Shown one piece after another: positions 1 through 12,452 of a DNA stretch of 64,000 bases (position 1 is the stretch's first letter; each line of letters starts with the position of its first letter). Under the pieces are notes generated by a model. It had not been told where the DNA came from and ran no database searches. It saw nothing but the letters and a program-made list of their open reading frames with translations. Position numbers and translations under genes: made by a program. Where the stretch lies: NCBI GenBank assembly GCA_029449235.1, contig JANATG010000008.1, positions 186,001-250,000 of the forward strand, in the 5' to 3' direction. This stretch comes from Linnemannia schmuckeri. Taxonomy: Eukaryota > Mortierellomycota > Mortierellomycetes > Mortierellales > Mortierellaceae.

Positions 1-128
1 GCGAAGAAAGACGAAGTCGAGTTGGATCGAGAGTGGAAGGGCGACTTTTGAGAAACCGGCGAGTGCGGGTGCTCGTTCACGGTCTGCTGTTGTTGGTGTT
101 GTTTTAGCTGTGGTTGTTGAGATGGCAT
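1..128 (-). CDS. Gln-rich protein, N-terminal fragment cut by window edge
   Basis: Reading the minus strand from an ATG at 128 down to base 1 gives 42 codons without a stop. The peptide starts MPSQQPQLKQHQQQQ and continues with a Ser-rich stretch (SRSNSTSSFF). This Gln/Ser-rich opening resembles the low-complexity N-termini of several other genes here (CP2 factor, PEF protein). The rest lies left of the window, so no domain can be named. It would be transcribed divergently from the CP2 gene. Coding status rests only on the open frame and composition. Confidence 0.45.
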   Translation of the reverse strand, partial: MPSQQPQLKQHQQQQTVNEHPHSPVSQKSPFHSRSNSTSSFF

Positions 129-1230
129 TCGAGACTAGAGAGTTGATGAAAACAGAAAAAGGAATGGGGGAATGAGAGGCATGAATGAAGAAAGGAATCA
201 GAGATGAGTTTGGTCAAAGTCTGACCTGTTGTCATAAATGCAGCTTCATACTTCAAAGGCATAGAAAAAAAAAATGTCATGTCTCATTAAGGGGTTCAAT
301 AATCAGGAGAATAGCAGGGCCTCGGTAGGGTATACAAGAAGCGAGAAAAAGCACATGACGAGGGGCACAAGACAGAAATCGCTGTTGCCCACCAGTTATA
401 GTGTGGTAGCAGTCAACGCTTTCTTGCATTTACAAGTGTACAGTATGTCGAGTATGCCATCGGTTTTTTATTGTTCTGTCGTTCTTCCCTTCTCCTCTCT
501 AGCTGACAGAACAACAATGATACACAAGAAAACAAGGAGAAAAAGGAAAAGTATATGATCAGCAGGAGAAAACGATCGTCGTTCTCTTTGTTGTTTGTCT
601 TTATGAAAGAGAGAAAGAGCGTAAAAAAAAGGCAAAGTAGAGAATGAGAAAGGGGTTTCTGACAACATAGATGACTGACTATAGTACTTGTACCATTATG
701 ACAGGTATTGTCGTCCTCTTTCTCTCAGTTTGCCATGTGGCCCAGTAATACACCGATCGAAGTTGTTTGACTTTTTTATGAGAGTATTCTATTCGCTGCT
801 ATTTGAATTGAACCCATGGATACAATGTTACTCCTTGTTGCTTAGTACTTGAGCGATTGAGAGACAGCCACAGTGAGGGGCAGGACAGGACAGAGAGGGA
901 GAGAACGAGAGAATGCCGTTGGTTGTGCTGTTGGGAACGAAAGAAGGAAGAAGGAAGAAAAAAAAAAGACAAAAATAATTTATTTCGACAAGTTGACCAG
1001 AAAGCTGGCCTCGACCTCGCAAGAACTTGTTTGTTGCGTACGATTGTCTCTCTGAAATGGGGAGACACAAAAAAATTATTTTACCATCTGTCCAGTGTGC
1101 TAGGACATATATAATCTCACATATGAACAACATGCCTAGCAAACGCACATACAAGTTATATAGGTAGTTGACTATGGGTCCCTTCTTTCTGTCTCTGCCA
1201 CTTGTTTCTCTTATTGACAGCGTCCCTTCT

Positions 1231-1304
1231 CTTGCTCTCTCCCCCCCTCTCTCTCCCTCTCTCTCTCTCTCCCTCTCCCTCCCTCTCCCTCTCCCTCTCT
1301 CCCT
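1231..1304. repeat. CT-rich microsatellite
   Basis: A near-pure run of CT and CCT units on the plus strand, about 75 bases, upstream of the CP2 gene. Pyrimidine-rich promoters are common in this window. Confidence 0.8.
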
Positions 1305-1622
1305 TCACTCGCTCTGATTCTTCTTTTCTTCCCATCACTTGATGTACTCATTCATTCACACAACATACATATACATATACACATACACATACTCATTCCA
1401 TCCATTCCAACAACAACAATAACAGCAACAACCAAGATCAACCAAACCAGAGAGGTTCTTCTCTGCCCTCTTTCTTTCTCCTTTGTTTCCCTTCTCTTCT
1501 TCACTTCTTCCTTGTACAGGCGAGATCCATGTATTCATTCTGTTCCCTCATCGCTCATTCCCTTTAGCTTCCATTAGACCTCATTCCGCTCCCTCTCCTC
1601 CTCCCCCCTATTCACACACACA

Positions 1623-1630
1623 TATAAATA
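1623..1630 (+). promoter_or_regulatory. Possible TATA box for the CP2 gene
   Basis: TATAAATA lies 337 nt upstream of the chosen ATG at 1967 and is followed by pyrimidine-rich sequence. It matches a TATA consensus, but no transcription start is known. Confidence 0.4.
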
Positions 1631-1966
1631 CCTTGCTCTAGTTCTTGTTCTCTTCCACTTCTTCCTCCACTTCTTCGTCTTCGTTCTCTGTCGTCACATA
1701 ACAGTTCTGTTTTGCTTGTTTCTTGTCTATTGACTCTAACCCTCCTTATCCATCCAACCCCATCAGCCCAGCCTATCATATTGTGTTGTTATTTCGCTTA
1801 ACGACGCTTTTTCTTATTCCCTCTTTTTTTTGTGCTCTCTTCCCCCACTTCGCACCTCTCCTCATCCCCCAACCGAGCTATTGGTCCACTTCATCATCCA
1901 ATACACATATTATACAAATACAGCAACAGACAACAGCAGGAAAGAAAACGCCAAGCCAAGCAAGTC

Positions 1967-4900
1967 ATGTCTTTATCGTCGTCGCCGCCCTCCAGCCATG
2001 GCCGCTACCAGCAACAACAGACCCACGGACAAGGGCAACAAGGTCAAGGACAGAGCTTTGACCATGACCACGACCGCACTAGTACTGGAAGTGGTGGACA
2101 TCACCAGCAACAGCAGCAGCAACAAAATCCGACATTTCCCTCGTCTGCCTTGTCCCGCCCCTCCCTCCCACACCCTCTGACAACGTCCAACAACAACAAT
2201 AACAACAACATAAATATTGTCTCTGTATCTCCTTCACACAACTCTTCCTCTTCTTTTTCTCCTCCTTCCTCATCAGCACCCAACCGCCATTGGTCTCATT
2301 CCGGAATCAGCTCTCATCCCAGTCTCCATTCATCAGGCAACACTCATCTCACTAACAACAACATCAATACCAACTTCAACAACAATAACGACAATCATAA
2401 GACTGTCTCGGGTCCAGGGGGTCCCTCTTCCTCTTCTTTCTCTCACCTCCCTCCCTTCCCTCAACAACAACAGTTTCGTTCTACTACAGACGACTATTAC
2501 AGTCTCCCATCTCCAATGACTCCACAGTCCAAAGGTGGTCAATATCCGTCGCCATCGTACCAGCAATCTCCCTACCAGCCGCAGCAACAACAGCAACAAC
2601 AGCAGCAGCAACAGCAACAGCAACAACCTCAACAACGATATTCATCCAACATGAACCACTCTTACGCGCAATCATTCCCGCCACCACCACCACCGCAATT
2701 ACAACAACAGTACTCGAGTGGATATTCCTTTCAGTCACAGCAGCAGCAGCCACAGCAGCAATATCCGTTTTCACGGGCACTCCCATCGCCGTCAGTCTCA
2801 TTGTCCTCGGACGAGTATCTTGTGCACCGCGACTATACGTCTGGAGGGTCATCGACAGGACAGAGCCAACATGGGCAAAGCGAGCGACCGTCTGTCGAAA
2901 ACACGTCCCCCTCTCCCAATTCCGAAAGTGACTCCAGGTATGTATGATTCGAAACAACAACAACCCAAAAAAAATAACCAGTGAAAAAAAGCGAAAAAAT
3001 ACTGCAAAGTTGTTTATTTGAAGGGAGCAGAAAACGACAAGAAAAAGCAGTTTGTGAAAAGTTGTTTGGTCATAACTGAAAGTTGTTTACACACGCCCAG
3101 ACTCTTTTTTTTTTTTTTTTTTTTTTTGCTCTCTGCCTGCCTGCTCCCCCTTTTTTTTCTTTCATTTTTTCCTATTTTCTCCTTCCCATCCCTTCCTTTG
3201 CGTTCTTTTCCATTCCCTCTGTCACCTCTCTTTCCCCTTTATTTCTGCTTTCTTGCCTTGTCTTTGTTTGTTTACTCGTTTTGTGTTTAGTTAAACACTA
3301 AAAACGGTCTGCATCGCATAAGACAAAGAACATGTCATGGCAACATGCAAACATCAACAATGCTCGTCATTACTCACTTTTACCGTCTATCTTTTCTCTC
3401 TCTTCTGTGATTACCCGACTCTTCCTTTCATGCCTTCTTCCCTTCTAACCCTCTCTCCCTATTTTACTATTGGTCACTTGTTCATAAAACTAGTCTTCGA
3501 TTCAAGGCAACATTAGACGCCCAGACCGCTGCCATGCAACACCAGGGTGATACCCCGTCTACCTACCTCAACAAAGGTATTAACAAAAAACGAGTGTTGA
3601 GGACAGTAAGAAGAGGTTCAAGCGTCGCCTTGTTTATTTGTTTATTCATGCACTCGATTGGTACAAGAAAGAAGGGGAGAGTGAAAGCATATGCGACAAA
3701 TAGAAAAGCAAAGATTGCTAACCGCAAAGTTGTATTGTTATCGTCCCTCTTCTTCGCCCCTATCCTTTTTTGGTGACGCTCCGTTTCAATTTAGGTCAGT
3801 TTTACACGATCTCGATCCAGGACACGCAAGAGTATGACGGCGATATCCACAGCGTGGTCCGCATCGCTTTCCACGAGGACGCCCATCGAAAATTGGCCGC
3901 AAGGTACTGGAGCTTCTGGTTGAGTCAACAGCCAAACCCCAAGACTGCCCGGGCCCTAGACATTGGTAAGGAGTTGTTTCTTGTTTCCTTTGCCTCTTTG
4001 AATGACGTCCTTTTTTCCTTCTTTCCTCTTGCCCCTTCGCCTTCCCCTTGCTTTGTTGTTCGTTTCGATTATTTTGCCTATGGAAAGAACAGTGCGGGTA
4101 CTCATTTCTCTGCGCACATTTTTTGTCGCACTTTCTTCTTATCTGTTGTTTGACAACGCTGCAACAACAATATAGAGCGAGCGTCATCGACGGGGATGCT
4201 AGAGGTCCAATCAAAGACGTTTGACAGGACACAGTTCAAGTGGAACGGCAGGGAAGGGGCCAAGCTGATGATCCGGTTCAATTGCCTGTCGACGGACTTC
4301 TCGAGGATCAAGGGTGTCAAGGGTATTCCTTTACGTATCCAGATCGAGACGTATGATATCAACTATAACGGCGATAATGGTGGAAGAGGACCAGGTACCG
4401 GAGGAGGTATGGATGGTGGTCTGCTCTCACGTGGGAGGATCATTGAACGGTCTTTTGCCAAGATCAAACTCTTTCGCGACAAGGTAAAATTTTCTTTTGC
4501 TTTATTGTATGCACTCTGACGACAAAAAAAAAAAAAAAAAAAAAAAAAGAAAACGCGAAAGGGGAGAGAATGAGAGCATGAAAAATGAAAAATGAAAAAT
4601 GAAAAATGGGCGCGTGTTTGAAGTGGGGTTACCACCGAGAGCCACAGATGGTGTACCTTTTGATGATACCTTCCGGGTACTTTTGCTATTCATCTTTTAC
4701 CCCTGATAAACCATGAGTGTCCAAATAGTACTGTTGATCGTCGCTGGTTTCCCCCTTTCCCTCCTTCCCTCTTTAACCTTTCCTTTCGTCACTCATTTCT
4801 TGCATTATTTCTCATTTTTTCTACGTACATTTATTTTAGGGGGCGGAACGCAAGAATAAGGACGATCAGAAGCATCTGGAAAAGATGTGGGACAAGATGC

Positions 4901-5457
4901 GAGGCAAGCATGCCGACACCAACCCGTTATCACAGGTCCTGGCGCCCGTCCAACATGTGTCGATCTTTTGGGAGTGCCCTGAAGACGAGGAGGAGTATTC
5001 TTCGAATGAAGAGCAGCGAAGAGGTTCCGGCTCTCACTCTGGTTCTGGAAGTCGAGGTGGAAGTAGTGACCGGGATGGTAATGGTGGTGGTGGTCATGGT
5101 GGAGGAGGAGGGGGTATGGGGGATAATGATGAGGCTATGTCGTCTTCGTCGTTGGATTTCTTTAACCAGCAGCAAGGGGATGGTAGTGGTGGTGGTAGTC
5201 ATGAGCACGATGATAACCACCAGCAGCAGCAGGATGGAGATTCGGGCGGTGGAGGGAAATCGAAACGACGTAGGATGAATGATGGGCGGTTGAATCCGGG
5301 TGCCTCGACTGGGTACCGAGGTTCAGGAGGCGGTGGTTCTGGCGGTGGAGGAGATTTGAACTTGAGTGGAACTGGAGGTATGATGATATCACCGTCGTCC
5401 AACACTTCTGTAGGCGGTCTTGCTGCATCCATTGGACACCTTACCACCACAACTGGC

Positions 5458-5488
<31 letters not shown>

Positions 5489-5868
5489 TAAACAACATGG
5501 ACGACATCCCACTCACTTCCTCCTCCTCATCAGACCTCCTAGACCGCGACCCATCCTACATCCCACAGCAGCGCAAGAAGAAACCCATGACGATGCTTTG
5601 TCTCTACATCAAGATCGGCAACGAAGCCGTTTACCGCGCCATCTACCTCGAACGCCCGACTCTCAACGAACTAATTCTCAAACTGTGTGAGAAACTCGAA
5701 ATCCAGGCCTCGACTGTCTCGGCGGTGTTCCGCAAGACGACAAAGAAGAACTTGTTGGTCCGCGCTGATGATGCGATGGTTGCTCAGATGCCCGAGGAGT
5801 TGGATATGGAGGTGGAGTATGAGTTTAATCAACAAGATGGGTCTGTCAACTTGACTTTGAAGTACTGA
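1967..5868 (+). CDS. CP2/grainyhead-family transcription factor
   Basis: Exons 1967-2937, 3494-3576, 3795-3965, 4176-4483 and 4840-5868 join in frame to 853 codons. Exon 1 encodes a Gln/Ser/Pro-rich arm with a poly-Gln run near residues 205-221. The CP2 DNA-binding domain starts around residue 325. Visible family motifs include TYLNKGQFYTI, split across the exon 2/3 junction, and NCLSTDFSRIKGVKG in exon 4; HVSIFWECP follows in exon 5. A Gly/Asp/Asn-rich linker leads to a C-terminal ubiquitin-like region (about residues 759-853, starting KPMTMLCLYIKIG) like that of animal GRHL and LSF proteins. The family acts in the nucleus as dimers or tetramers on promoters; in fungi it is linked to cell-wall remodelling (family knowledge). 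ATG 1967 was chosen because the open frame upstream has only non-ATG starts. AATAAA lies at 6049-6054. Confidence 0.93.
4524..4608. repeat. A25 run and (ATGAAAA)4 in CP2 intron 4
   Basis: Intron 4 (4484-4839) contains 25 consecutive A (4524-4548) and four tandem copies of ATGAAAA (4578-4605). Both are simple repeats in non-coding sequence. Confidence 0.85.
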
Positions 5869-6511
5869 ACTTCATGGAGTGTGGGAATCGGTACAGGTGG
5901 ACGAATCCGACGTATACAGTGTACAGTACATAGCCCTCCCTCCAGAATTACAGGAACAAGAAACCAGAAACCCGCACCACCAAACTCACAGAAAACAACA
6001 AACAAGGTACTCACAACCACACACTCGTTCCCAAACCAACGCCGCAAAAATAAAAAAAAAACCCCCCTTGTCTTTTCCCACACTTTTTCTGAGTCAAAGA
6101 ACAATCCAAAGGTCCAAGAAGTGCTTGCTGTTCATTTTCAAATGTGGCTTCTGCATTCGCTCGCACTGGCCAAGCTGTAAAACTTGATGCGCTATTTTTC
6201 TCCACTTCCTCTTCGCCTCTTTCACATCTCAGGTATACATACTCTTCGTCTTCGTATCTAACGAACAAAAGAGCGACGGAATAAGTAAGAACGAAAAAAA
6301 AAAGGGATGATAGTTTTTATTTTTGAAATACTTGTACAGTTTGTTGTTGGTTTTTAGAAGGGGAGGGCTTTTATTCCTGATGAGGAGTGGGTTTCTTTTA
6401 TGGTGTTTTTGACGATTTTTCCCAATGTCTTTTGTTGGGTGGGTCTCATGTCGCTTTTTGTATAGGTTAATCGTTGAAGTCCTGAATTCTAGCCGTCGTT
6501 TTTGTCCTTTT
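5869..6511. other. Convergent 3' region between CP2 and transporter genes
   Basis: No gene seen. It holds the likely poly(A) signals of both neighbours: AATAAA at 6049-6054 for the plus-strand CP2 gene and TTTATT (AATAAA on the minus strand) at 6316-6321 for the transporter. Confidence 0.6.
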
Positions 6512-7766
6512 TTAATTTACGACACGGACGCTGAGGAGCTCTTCCTTTTCAGACGGCGTAGCGGCGCCGGGAGGTGAAGGGGGAGGGAAGGCTGGGGTCA
6601 TGGGTCTAGCCCTTTGGTTCTTTTCACTCCACTCCACATAACTATTGTACCATAGGAAAAAAACAAACAGGGTGAAACAAAATAGATGTCAATTAAATAT
6701 AAGCAAGGTTTACGTCCAATTTGTATGCGTATTATAAACAAAGCAAACAAGAAAAGGGAGAAGGGAAAAAGAGAAGGAAATGGTGTGTTTACCTGTAGCA
6801 TGCACCACCAAAGAGGGTGATCATGATTCCGAGGCCGTTGAGGAACCCGATCGTGGTGTTGAACACTGTTACGGCCACCACAATCGAGAGCACCTGCTTC
6901 ACGTTGGCTATTTGGTGAAATGGTAGGTACAGGTCAAAATCTTGACATCTTTGCATTTTGATATTAATGTGTAATACCCGCGTTGATATAAAGGACGAGC
7001 AATGGATAAAAAAACGTACCAGCGACGGTCATAGTGAGGGCACTGGTCTTCTTGTTGGCAGTGAACGAGACATAGTTGAGGAAGAAGGCAATGGTACCAT
7101 TGACCAAGAGAGCAAGGACCAACTTCCATGACATTTCCGTTTGACAGAACGACACCACATCGTCTAACTCGCCCTTCATCCACGAAAAGATTACCGTCTG
7201 CACAAAAGCAAGCGGGGACATGCGAAGGAGAAGATCCAGAGGGTGAAGCTGAAGGCGTCCGACCTGGATCCGGTTCGTCACAACAGTCTTGGTCGCTGCA
7301 AGAACAGTTCCAAGGACCGTCAAGAAAAATCCCATGGCGGTGTATGAATAGTCACCAACAGTCGCCATATAGACTCCCATGAGAAGAGGCAGGAGCGAGA
7401 GGTAGGTCTTGCCACTGTACCGCTTCGCCAGGAATGCGACTGAGATGGCGATCGTGAAGACGGGAGTCATTGCTCGCACTACCTGATGGAACGCCACTGA
7501 TACCTCATTCCTATGTTCGAGACGGATAAGAGGAATGTATGGTTGGGTTAGCTCTTGTTGTTTGTCTTGTTGTGATGTTTTCCAGAGATCGATAAGAATC
7601 CCGAGAGCACTTTTCTCTTTTGGTGCTGCAATGAATAAAAAATGCGACAGCCCAGATCTATGTACTTCCTTCTCTCTCTTTCTCGCTCTCTCACTCTCAC
7701 TTCTCTTGTTTTCTGAAGGGGGCTGTGCCAACACCCTTTTTCCTGCTCGTTTTCCCGGTTATTGTC

Positions 7767-7802
<36 letters not shown>

Positions 7803-9103
7803 CTCTTCACACGCCTTTTTATCTCTTCCAATTTGCCATCTCTCATAAGTTCCCGACTGTGCATAGAAAAAATTGAAATTGAGGGCTGTTGTACAGTTCC
7901 TGGTCTTTCGTTCCTGTAAAGATGGACGATCAGTCTGTCGTCATGCAGTGTTGGGAGATTAGCTGGTCCGGTTTAGTTTGCTTAGTTGACTGGTTGGTGT
8001 GGGGGCGTTATAAGGGGAACAAGAAAAAAGATCCTCGTTCTTCCCTATCCTCGATTCGAAAATTCTCAAGGAATGTCGCTGTCCGTCCTTTGCGTTGTTA
8101 TTATTCCTTTGTTCCCTGCTTCTACAAATCCAGATCATCCTGTCTGCCCAGTCATCCGGTTTAATGTCACCTTTCTCTTAGCACAGTGCCTCTTTTTTTC
8201 CGTTCCAGTGTTGCGGGCGTTGTTCGCTGTTCGTCATCGTAAGCATTGCCCCAGTCTGTGCCTCGCCCACCCCTTTTCCTCTCTTCTGCCCTTTTTTTAT
8301 TTTCCTTGATTCATCGGCTCCTTATTGTTGTTGATGTTGTTTCCAGAACGCCCTGTTCTTCTAGTGCTGTGTGTAGTGCCACTTGGCCAAACCAACTAAG
8401 CCAAAGCAAGCCAGCCTATTCCATGCAGTTGTGTTTGTCGGTGCTGTTTTTTCCTGATAGAGAGGGAAGCGAGAGAGAGAGAGAGAGAGACAGGGGCGAA
8501 GACTTGCGAAGCCAGGCCATTCGTTCCAGTCAAGACCCGGGCCGAATCCTCCGCCCCTTTACGTCTGTGGCGTGTGATGGCGATAAAAAAGAAGACAGAG
8601 AAATGGACAGGGGTAGATGGAACAAGTCGATATTGGTAATAAAAAAGAAACCAAAATCCCCTGCTTCTCCCTCCATGAAACCCTCTACCTATCTCATCCC
8701 ATCTATTGCACTTTTCTCTCAAATATTCACAATCATGAAACAAGCAAAACAGACAAAACAGAAAAAAAGAAACTTACAAGGAGACGTTACTGATGGCGAT
8801 ATTAAGAGTATAAAGAAACGAGAACATGAGCATGACCATATTCTCCCGTTCCCCAAGAGTGGCGGGGGTGAAATATCCAAGACGAGCCATGGCCAGGGCT
8901 CCGAGTCCGGAGCACAATGTGTGGATTCCTGTGAGGGTCCAGGGGAAGGAGAAGTGGAAGGTCGATAGAATGGCCTTGTTGTAGATGGTGAGGGAGAGGT
9001 TGAGGAAGAAGTACATGGCCAGCCATGTGTAGGAGGTGTCGACCTTGGCCCTGGAGGCGCCGGCGTTGCCGAGCTGCAACGGAACGGGGCGTTCTTTCAG
9101 CAT
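6512..9103 (-). CDS. Triose-phosphate/nucleotide-sugar transporter family (TPT) membrane protein
   Basis: Minus-strand exons 9103-8778, 7510-7020, 6907-6793 and 6641-6512 join in frame to 353 residues. The join across the first intron gives NVSLNEVSVAFHQVVRAMTP, the family's conserved segment. Later motifs include LTMTVAANVKQVL and the last helix ending GGACYSYVEW. TPT/DMT-superfamily proteins have about ten transmembrane helices and exchange sugar phosphates or nucleotide sugars, usually in the Golgi or ER; the substrate cannot be read from sequence. The tail ends in a polar Pro/Ser-rich stretch. The ATG at 9103 is the first in frame. Intron 1 is 1,267 nt, far longer than the others. A 5' leader exon further upstream is possible. 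Confidence 0.9.
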
Positions 9104-12100
9104 CGATTATATGTATATGTTATGTGTAGTTGTTGTTGGTGTTAAGTCGAGCTGGGTCTTGTTCTGGGAGCTGGGTTTTCCTGCGAAAAAACTAGACGGA
9201 AGAGTGAAGAATTGAGTGCCGACTTGGCCAGGCTGGGTTTTCCTGAGTGTGTGTTCGTAAATAAGCCGAAGAATGAGTAAGTCTGTAGTCGTTGTCTAGT
9301 TCGGAGGAGTCGTTTCTTGTGTGCTGTTGAGTACAACTGGCTTGTGCTGCTGCTGTTATTGGTGGTGGTACTAGTGGTACTGTTGCTTGCTTTTGTGATG
9401 GGTGATGTCGAGGTCCAGGTCTAAGTCTTGATGGTAATAAAGATTGGCGATCTAGTAGTAGTTGGTTTGCCAAGGAGGGTATGTTGTTGTTTGGTGGTGG
9501 GTTGATGAGTAAAAAAGTAAGAAAAGAAGAAGAAAAGAGATGAAAAGAGATGAAAGCAAGAAAGGACAGAAGAATAATAAAGAGAGGGAGTGAGAGAAGA
9601 GAGAGGAGAGAGTGGAATGAGAGCCGGGTGATCTACTCTCTCAAACAAAAAAGAGTTATGAAAAGAATAAAGAAAAAGGACTGAGAGCAGCAACAAAAGA
9701 GTAGAGGGAAGAGCACTTCTCTATCGAAAGCGCAAAAAAAGGGGATTGAGCACTTCCTTCAACAGCAAAAGAATGAGCGAGCGAGAGAGAGAGAGAGGGT
9801 GGCAGTGGCAAAAAGAGGCACTTCATAGCTCTCTCTCCTTCGAGTGCCTAGCCCATTACCACACACACACACATACACACACATACACACACATATACAC
9901 ACATACACACACATACACACACAAATACATACACACACACCATCCCATCCACCGAAGAAGTATGAGGAAATAAAAATCGATGAACAATCAAATCGCCTCT
10001 TTCGTCATTGCCTTTCACTAACAAGAGCTAGGGAGAAAGAAAAAGAAGGGTAACAATCATGCCCCACTTTCACCTTCTTAACGTCATTATCACTCCTCTT
10101 GTTCCTGTATCCCCTGTGTCCCTTGTTCGCAGCTATTGCCGACAGGGACCAATGACTTTCCTTATGGTTATCAATCCTACACTTTATTTTGAACCTTTAC
10201 CCGGCCCTCTTTTTGCTGGTGTTGCTCTGCTCATATTGCTCCTCATTCCATCAATCCAACCAACCAACCAACCAGCCAACCAGCTTCATAATCAAATAGG
10301 GCATTAGTTGTTTTCTTTCCTCTTTCTCTACCACTCATTTTATCCTCATCAATCTTCTCTCCTCTCTCTTTCTCTCTTTACATTCCTTTTGTGCTCTCAA
10401 TTCCTACCTCCTGCCTATCAAAAAAAACCCGACCCTGGTTAACTTCCCATCGTAAAAAGGAAACCACCCCAACCCTCTTTTTGTTTTTAGCAAATGTCAA
10501 AAGGGTATTTTTATCGCTTCGCACTGAGCTTCTTGACTGCGTCCATCCTACTACCACCGCCTTTTTCTGTCCCAACCCTTGTTTTTTTTTAAACGCCCTC
10601 AAAGGCAGGGTTTAGTTTTTATATGAGTTAAAAATAGCAACAAATTTTTTTTCTGCGATCCTTGTATCGTAGATCCTTCTCTTCTGTTACCGTTGTTATA
10701 TAAAAAAGATAAAAAGCAAAGCAAAGAAGCAGTAAAGGCGTAATAGAGGGCCTGAGAGTTCTGGTACCCCTTTGCTTCACACTGAATTATGTTATAATAT
10801 GGCAAAGGTAGACAATGAGGCGTTGTGTGTTTGAGGGGGATATGTGAGCCAGAAGTGGTTGCTGGTGGTGTGCGTAAGATGGTGAGAAAGGGGTGATAGA
10901 TAAAAGATAGTCCTTTTGGAGTGAGGAGTGGAACGAACACAGCAACATGAATAGAAAAATAATAACCCTTTGGAAGCATGTAAATTGAGGTAGGTGGATA
11001 AACCAATTGCCTGTGTTCAGCAGCACAGCCCTTGGATGGTGAACACAGGGGAGGGGTACGCACAAGCATGTAGCATAACAAGCAACCATTGGCAACAAGT
11101 ATTTTCTTTGTTTTCCTTGCACTTACCGAGGAAAGATAAAGAATGCAAATAATGAAACGACAACAACAAAGCAGGACCTAGGTAAAGATGGAAGGGCAGA
11201 GAGAGAGCAAAAGAGAGAAGTTAAATGGAAGCTAGTCTTGTTTACCTTGAATTGGACAGAGAACAAAGAGCTAACAAGAAGAAAAAAAAAAAGAGTCAGA
11301 CAGGGAGGGAAGGGGATCGGATAAGATCGCTTGTTGTTATATGTTCATCAAGACGACAAAGCAAGTCGGTAAGCACATTGAAAAAAAAAAAGTTGCATTC
11401 GAAAAAGAACCAGCTCATACGTTGTCTCTTGTCTGTTTATTTTTGGATGTCGCGCGTGAAATGATCTTCGTTTTTTCCTCGCCGCAGTGCGTTTTTACAT
11501 GATTGAAGATCACTATTTATATTTTACTCCTCCTCGACGTTGGAATCGAAAACTTGAAGAAAAGATGGTTTCGTTTCGAAGGGGATGAATTTTGGTATCA
11601 AGATACTCACGCATGTTGTAAAACAAGCAATTGTTCCTGGGTTTGACGGCGTTATGCCTATGTGGTAATCCTTACCAGTTGAGTTGAGTTTTACTGTCAT
11701 GTCATCCAAGAAAAAAAATGTATGCAAATGCAACACAGTCGTCATGATAAGGGAAAAAGCGAAATCATTCATTATGCACAGGCCTGGGGTGATAATAGGG
11801 ACATCTGTGGGAGAATGACAGAGTATCCGTTAACATTTTTGATTTTCAATTGCCCACGAAGACTGGTCATTGGACAGCAATGGATGAAAGCGAGACGAAC
11901 ATGGTTTTGGGAGTGATTGGTGATAGAAAAGGATATCGGCGTTGAAAGTTGGTGGCGTTGCTTTGCCTCTCTTCGTTTTCTTTGTTTTGGATGACTCTTT
12001 TATCCTTGCGGCTCACCTCTTCGACCCTTCTACTTTGTCCTTGTCATGCAGCATAAAAAAATAAATAAAATTGGTGAATGCTGAAAGAATCCACAGGATG

Positions 12101-12452
12101 ATGATGTCCTTGTACTCTTTCCCATCTTCCCACTCTCCCCTCCCGACCTCTCTTTTTTTGATATTCTCGGATCGAAACATTCGACTCTCACCATAGACTT
12201 TTTTTTTCTTCCTCTGCGCGCTTTTTATTCTCGAAGGGTGGCGTCGATCGGTCATCCTGACTTCCCTCTTTATCTCATTTTTTTCTTCTTGCACTTCCGT
12301 TTGATCTTTCCTTTCTTCTCTTCTTTCTTGTGTATGCTAACCCTGTGCTCCAAACTTCGCCCCGTTGTTACACTCGCCTCTGTCTTCGCCGTCTTTATCA
12401 CCTTGTAAATAAAACCCTCTTTGTCCCTCTCCTTCTTTCTCTTCTTGAATCC
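9104..12452. other. 3.3-kb intergenic region between divergent transporter and PEF genes
   Basis: No recognisable gene. It contains the leader of the transporter (with short minus-strand open frames at 9192-9473), a CA microsatellite (about 9859-9940), a CCAA repeat near 10256-10282 and long A/T runs. Open frames of 80-160 codons (for example 10599-11081 minus and 11524-11772 minus) show no motif or splice context I can support. Confidence 0.55.
9859..9940. repeat. CA-rich microsatellite
   Basis: Alternating CACACA and CATACA units over about 80 bases. Confidence 0.85.

Larger units (their letters stand above)
129..1966. other. Intergenic region upstream of the CP2 gene, with CT-rich leader
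   Basis: No convincing gene is seen. Open frames here are low-complexity and overlap each other. The region holds a pure CT tract (about 1231-1304), a short CATA/CACATA tract near 1365-1395, a TATAAATA at 1623-1630, and pyrimidine-rich sequence running up to the CP2 start codon. It probably contains two divergent promoters and the CP2 5' leader. Confidence 0.6.

Noticed and set aside
2484..2963. Long antisense frames opposite poly-Gln exons (also near 28100, 34400 and 12950)
   Set aside because: Antisense of CAG/CAA repeats automatically gives Leu/Val-rich open frames; the sense strand carries recognised genes.
9859..9940. Regularly spaced CATACACAC units suggesting a CRISPR-like array
   Set aside because: Simple CA microsatellite with no distinct spacers, in a eukaryotic genome.
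10599..11081. 160-codon minus-strand frame in the 3.3-kb gap
   Set aside because: No domain, no splice context and a composition like the surrounding intergenic DNA.
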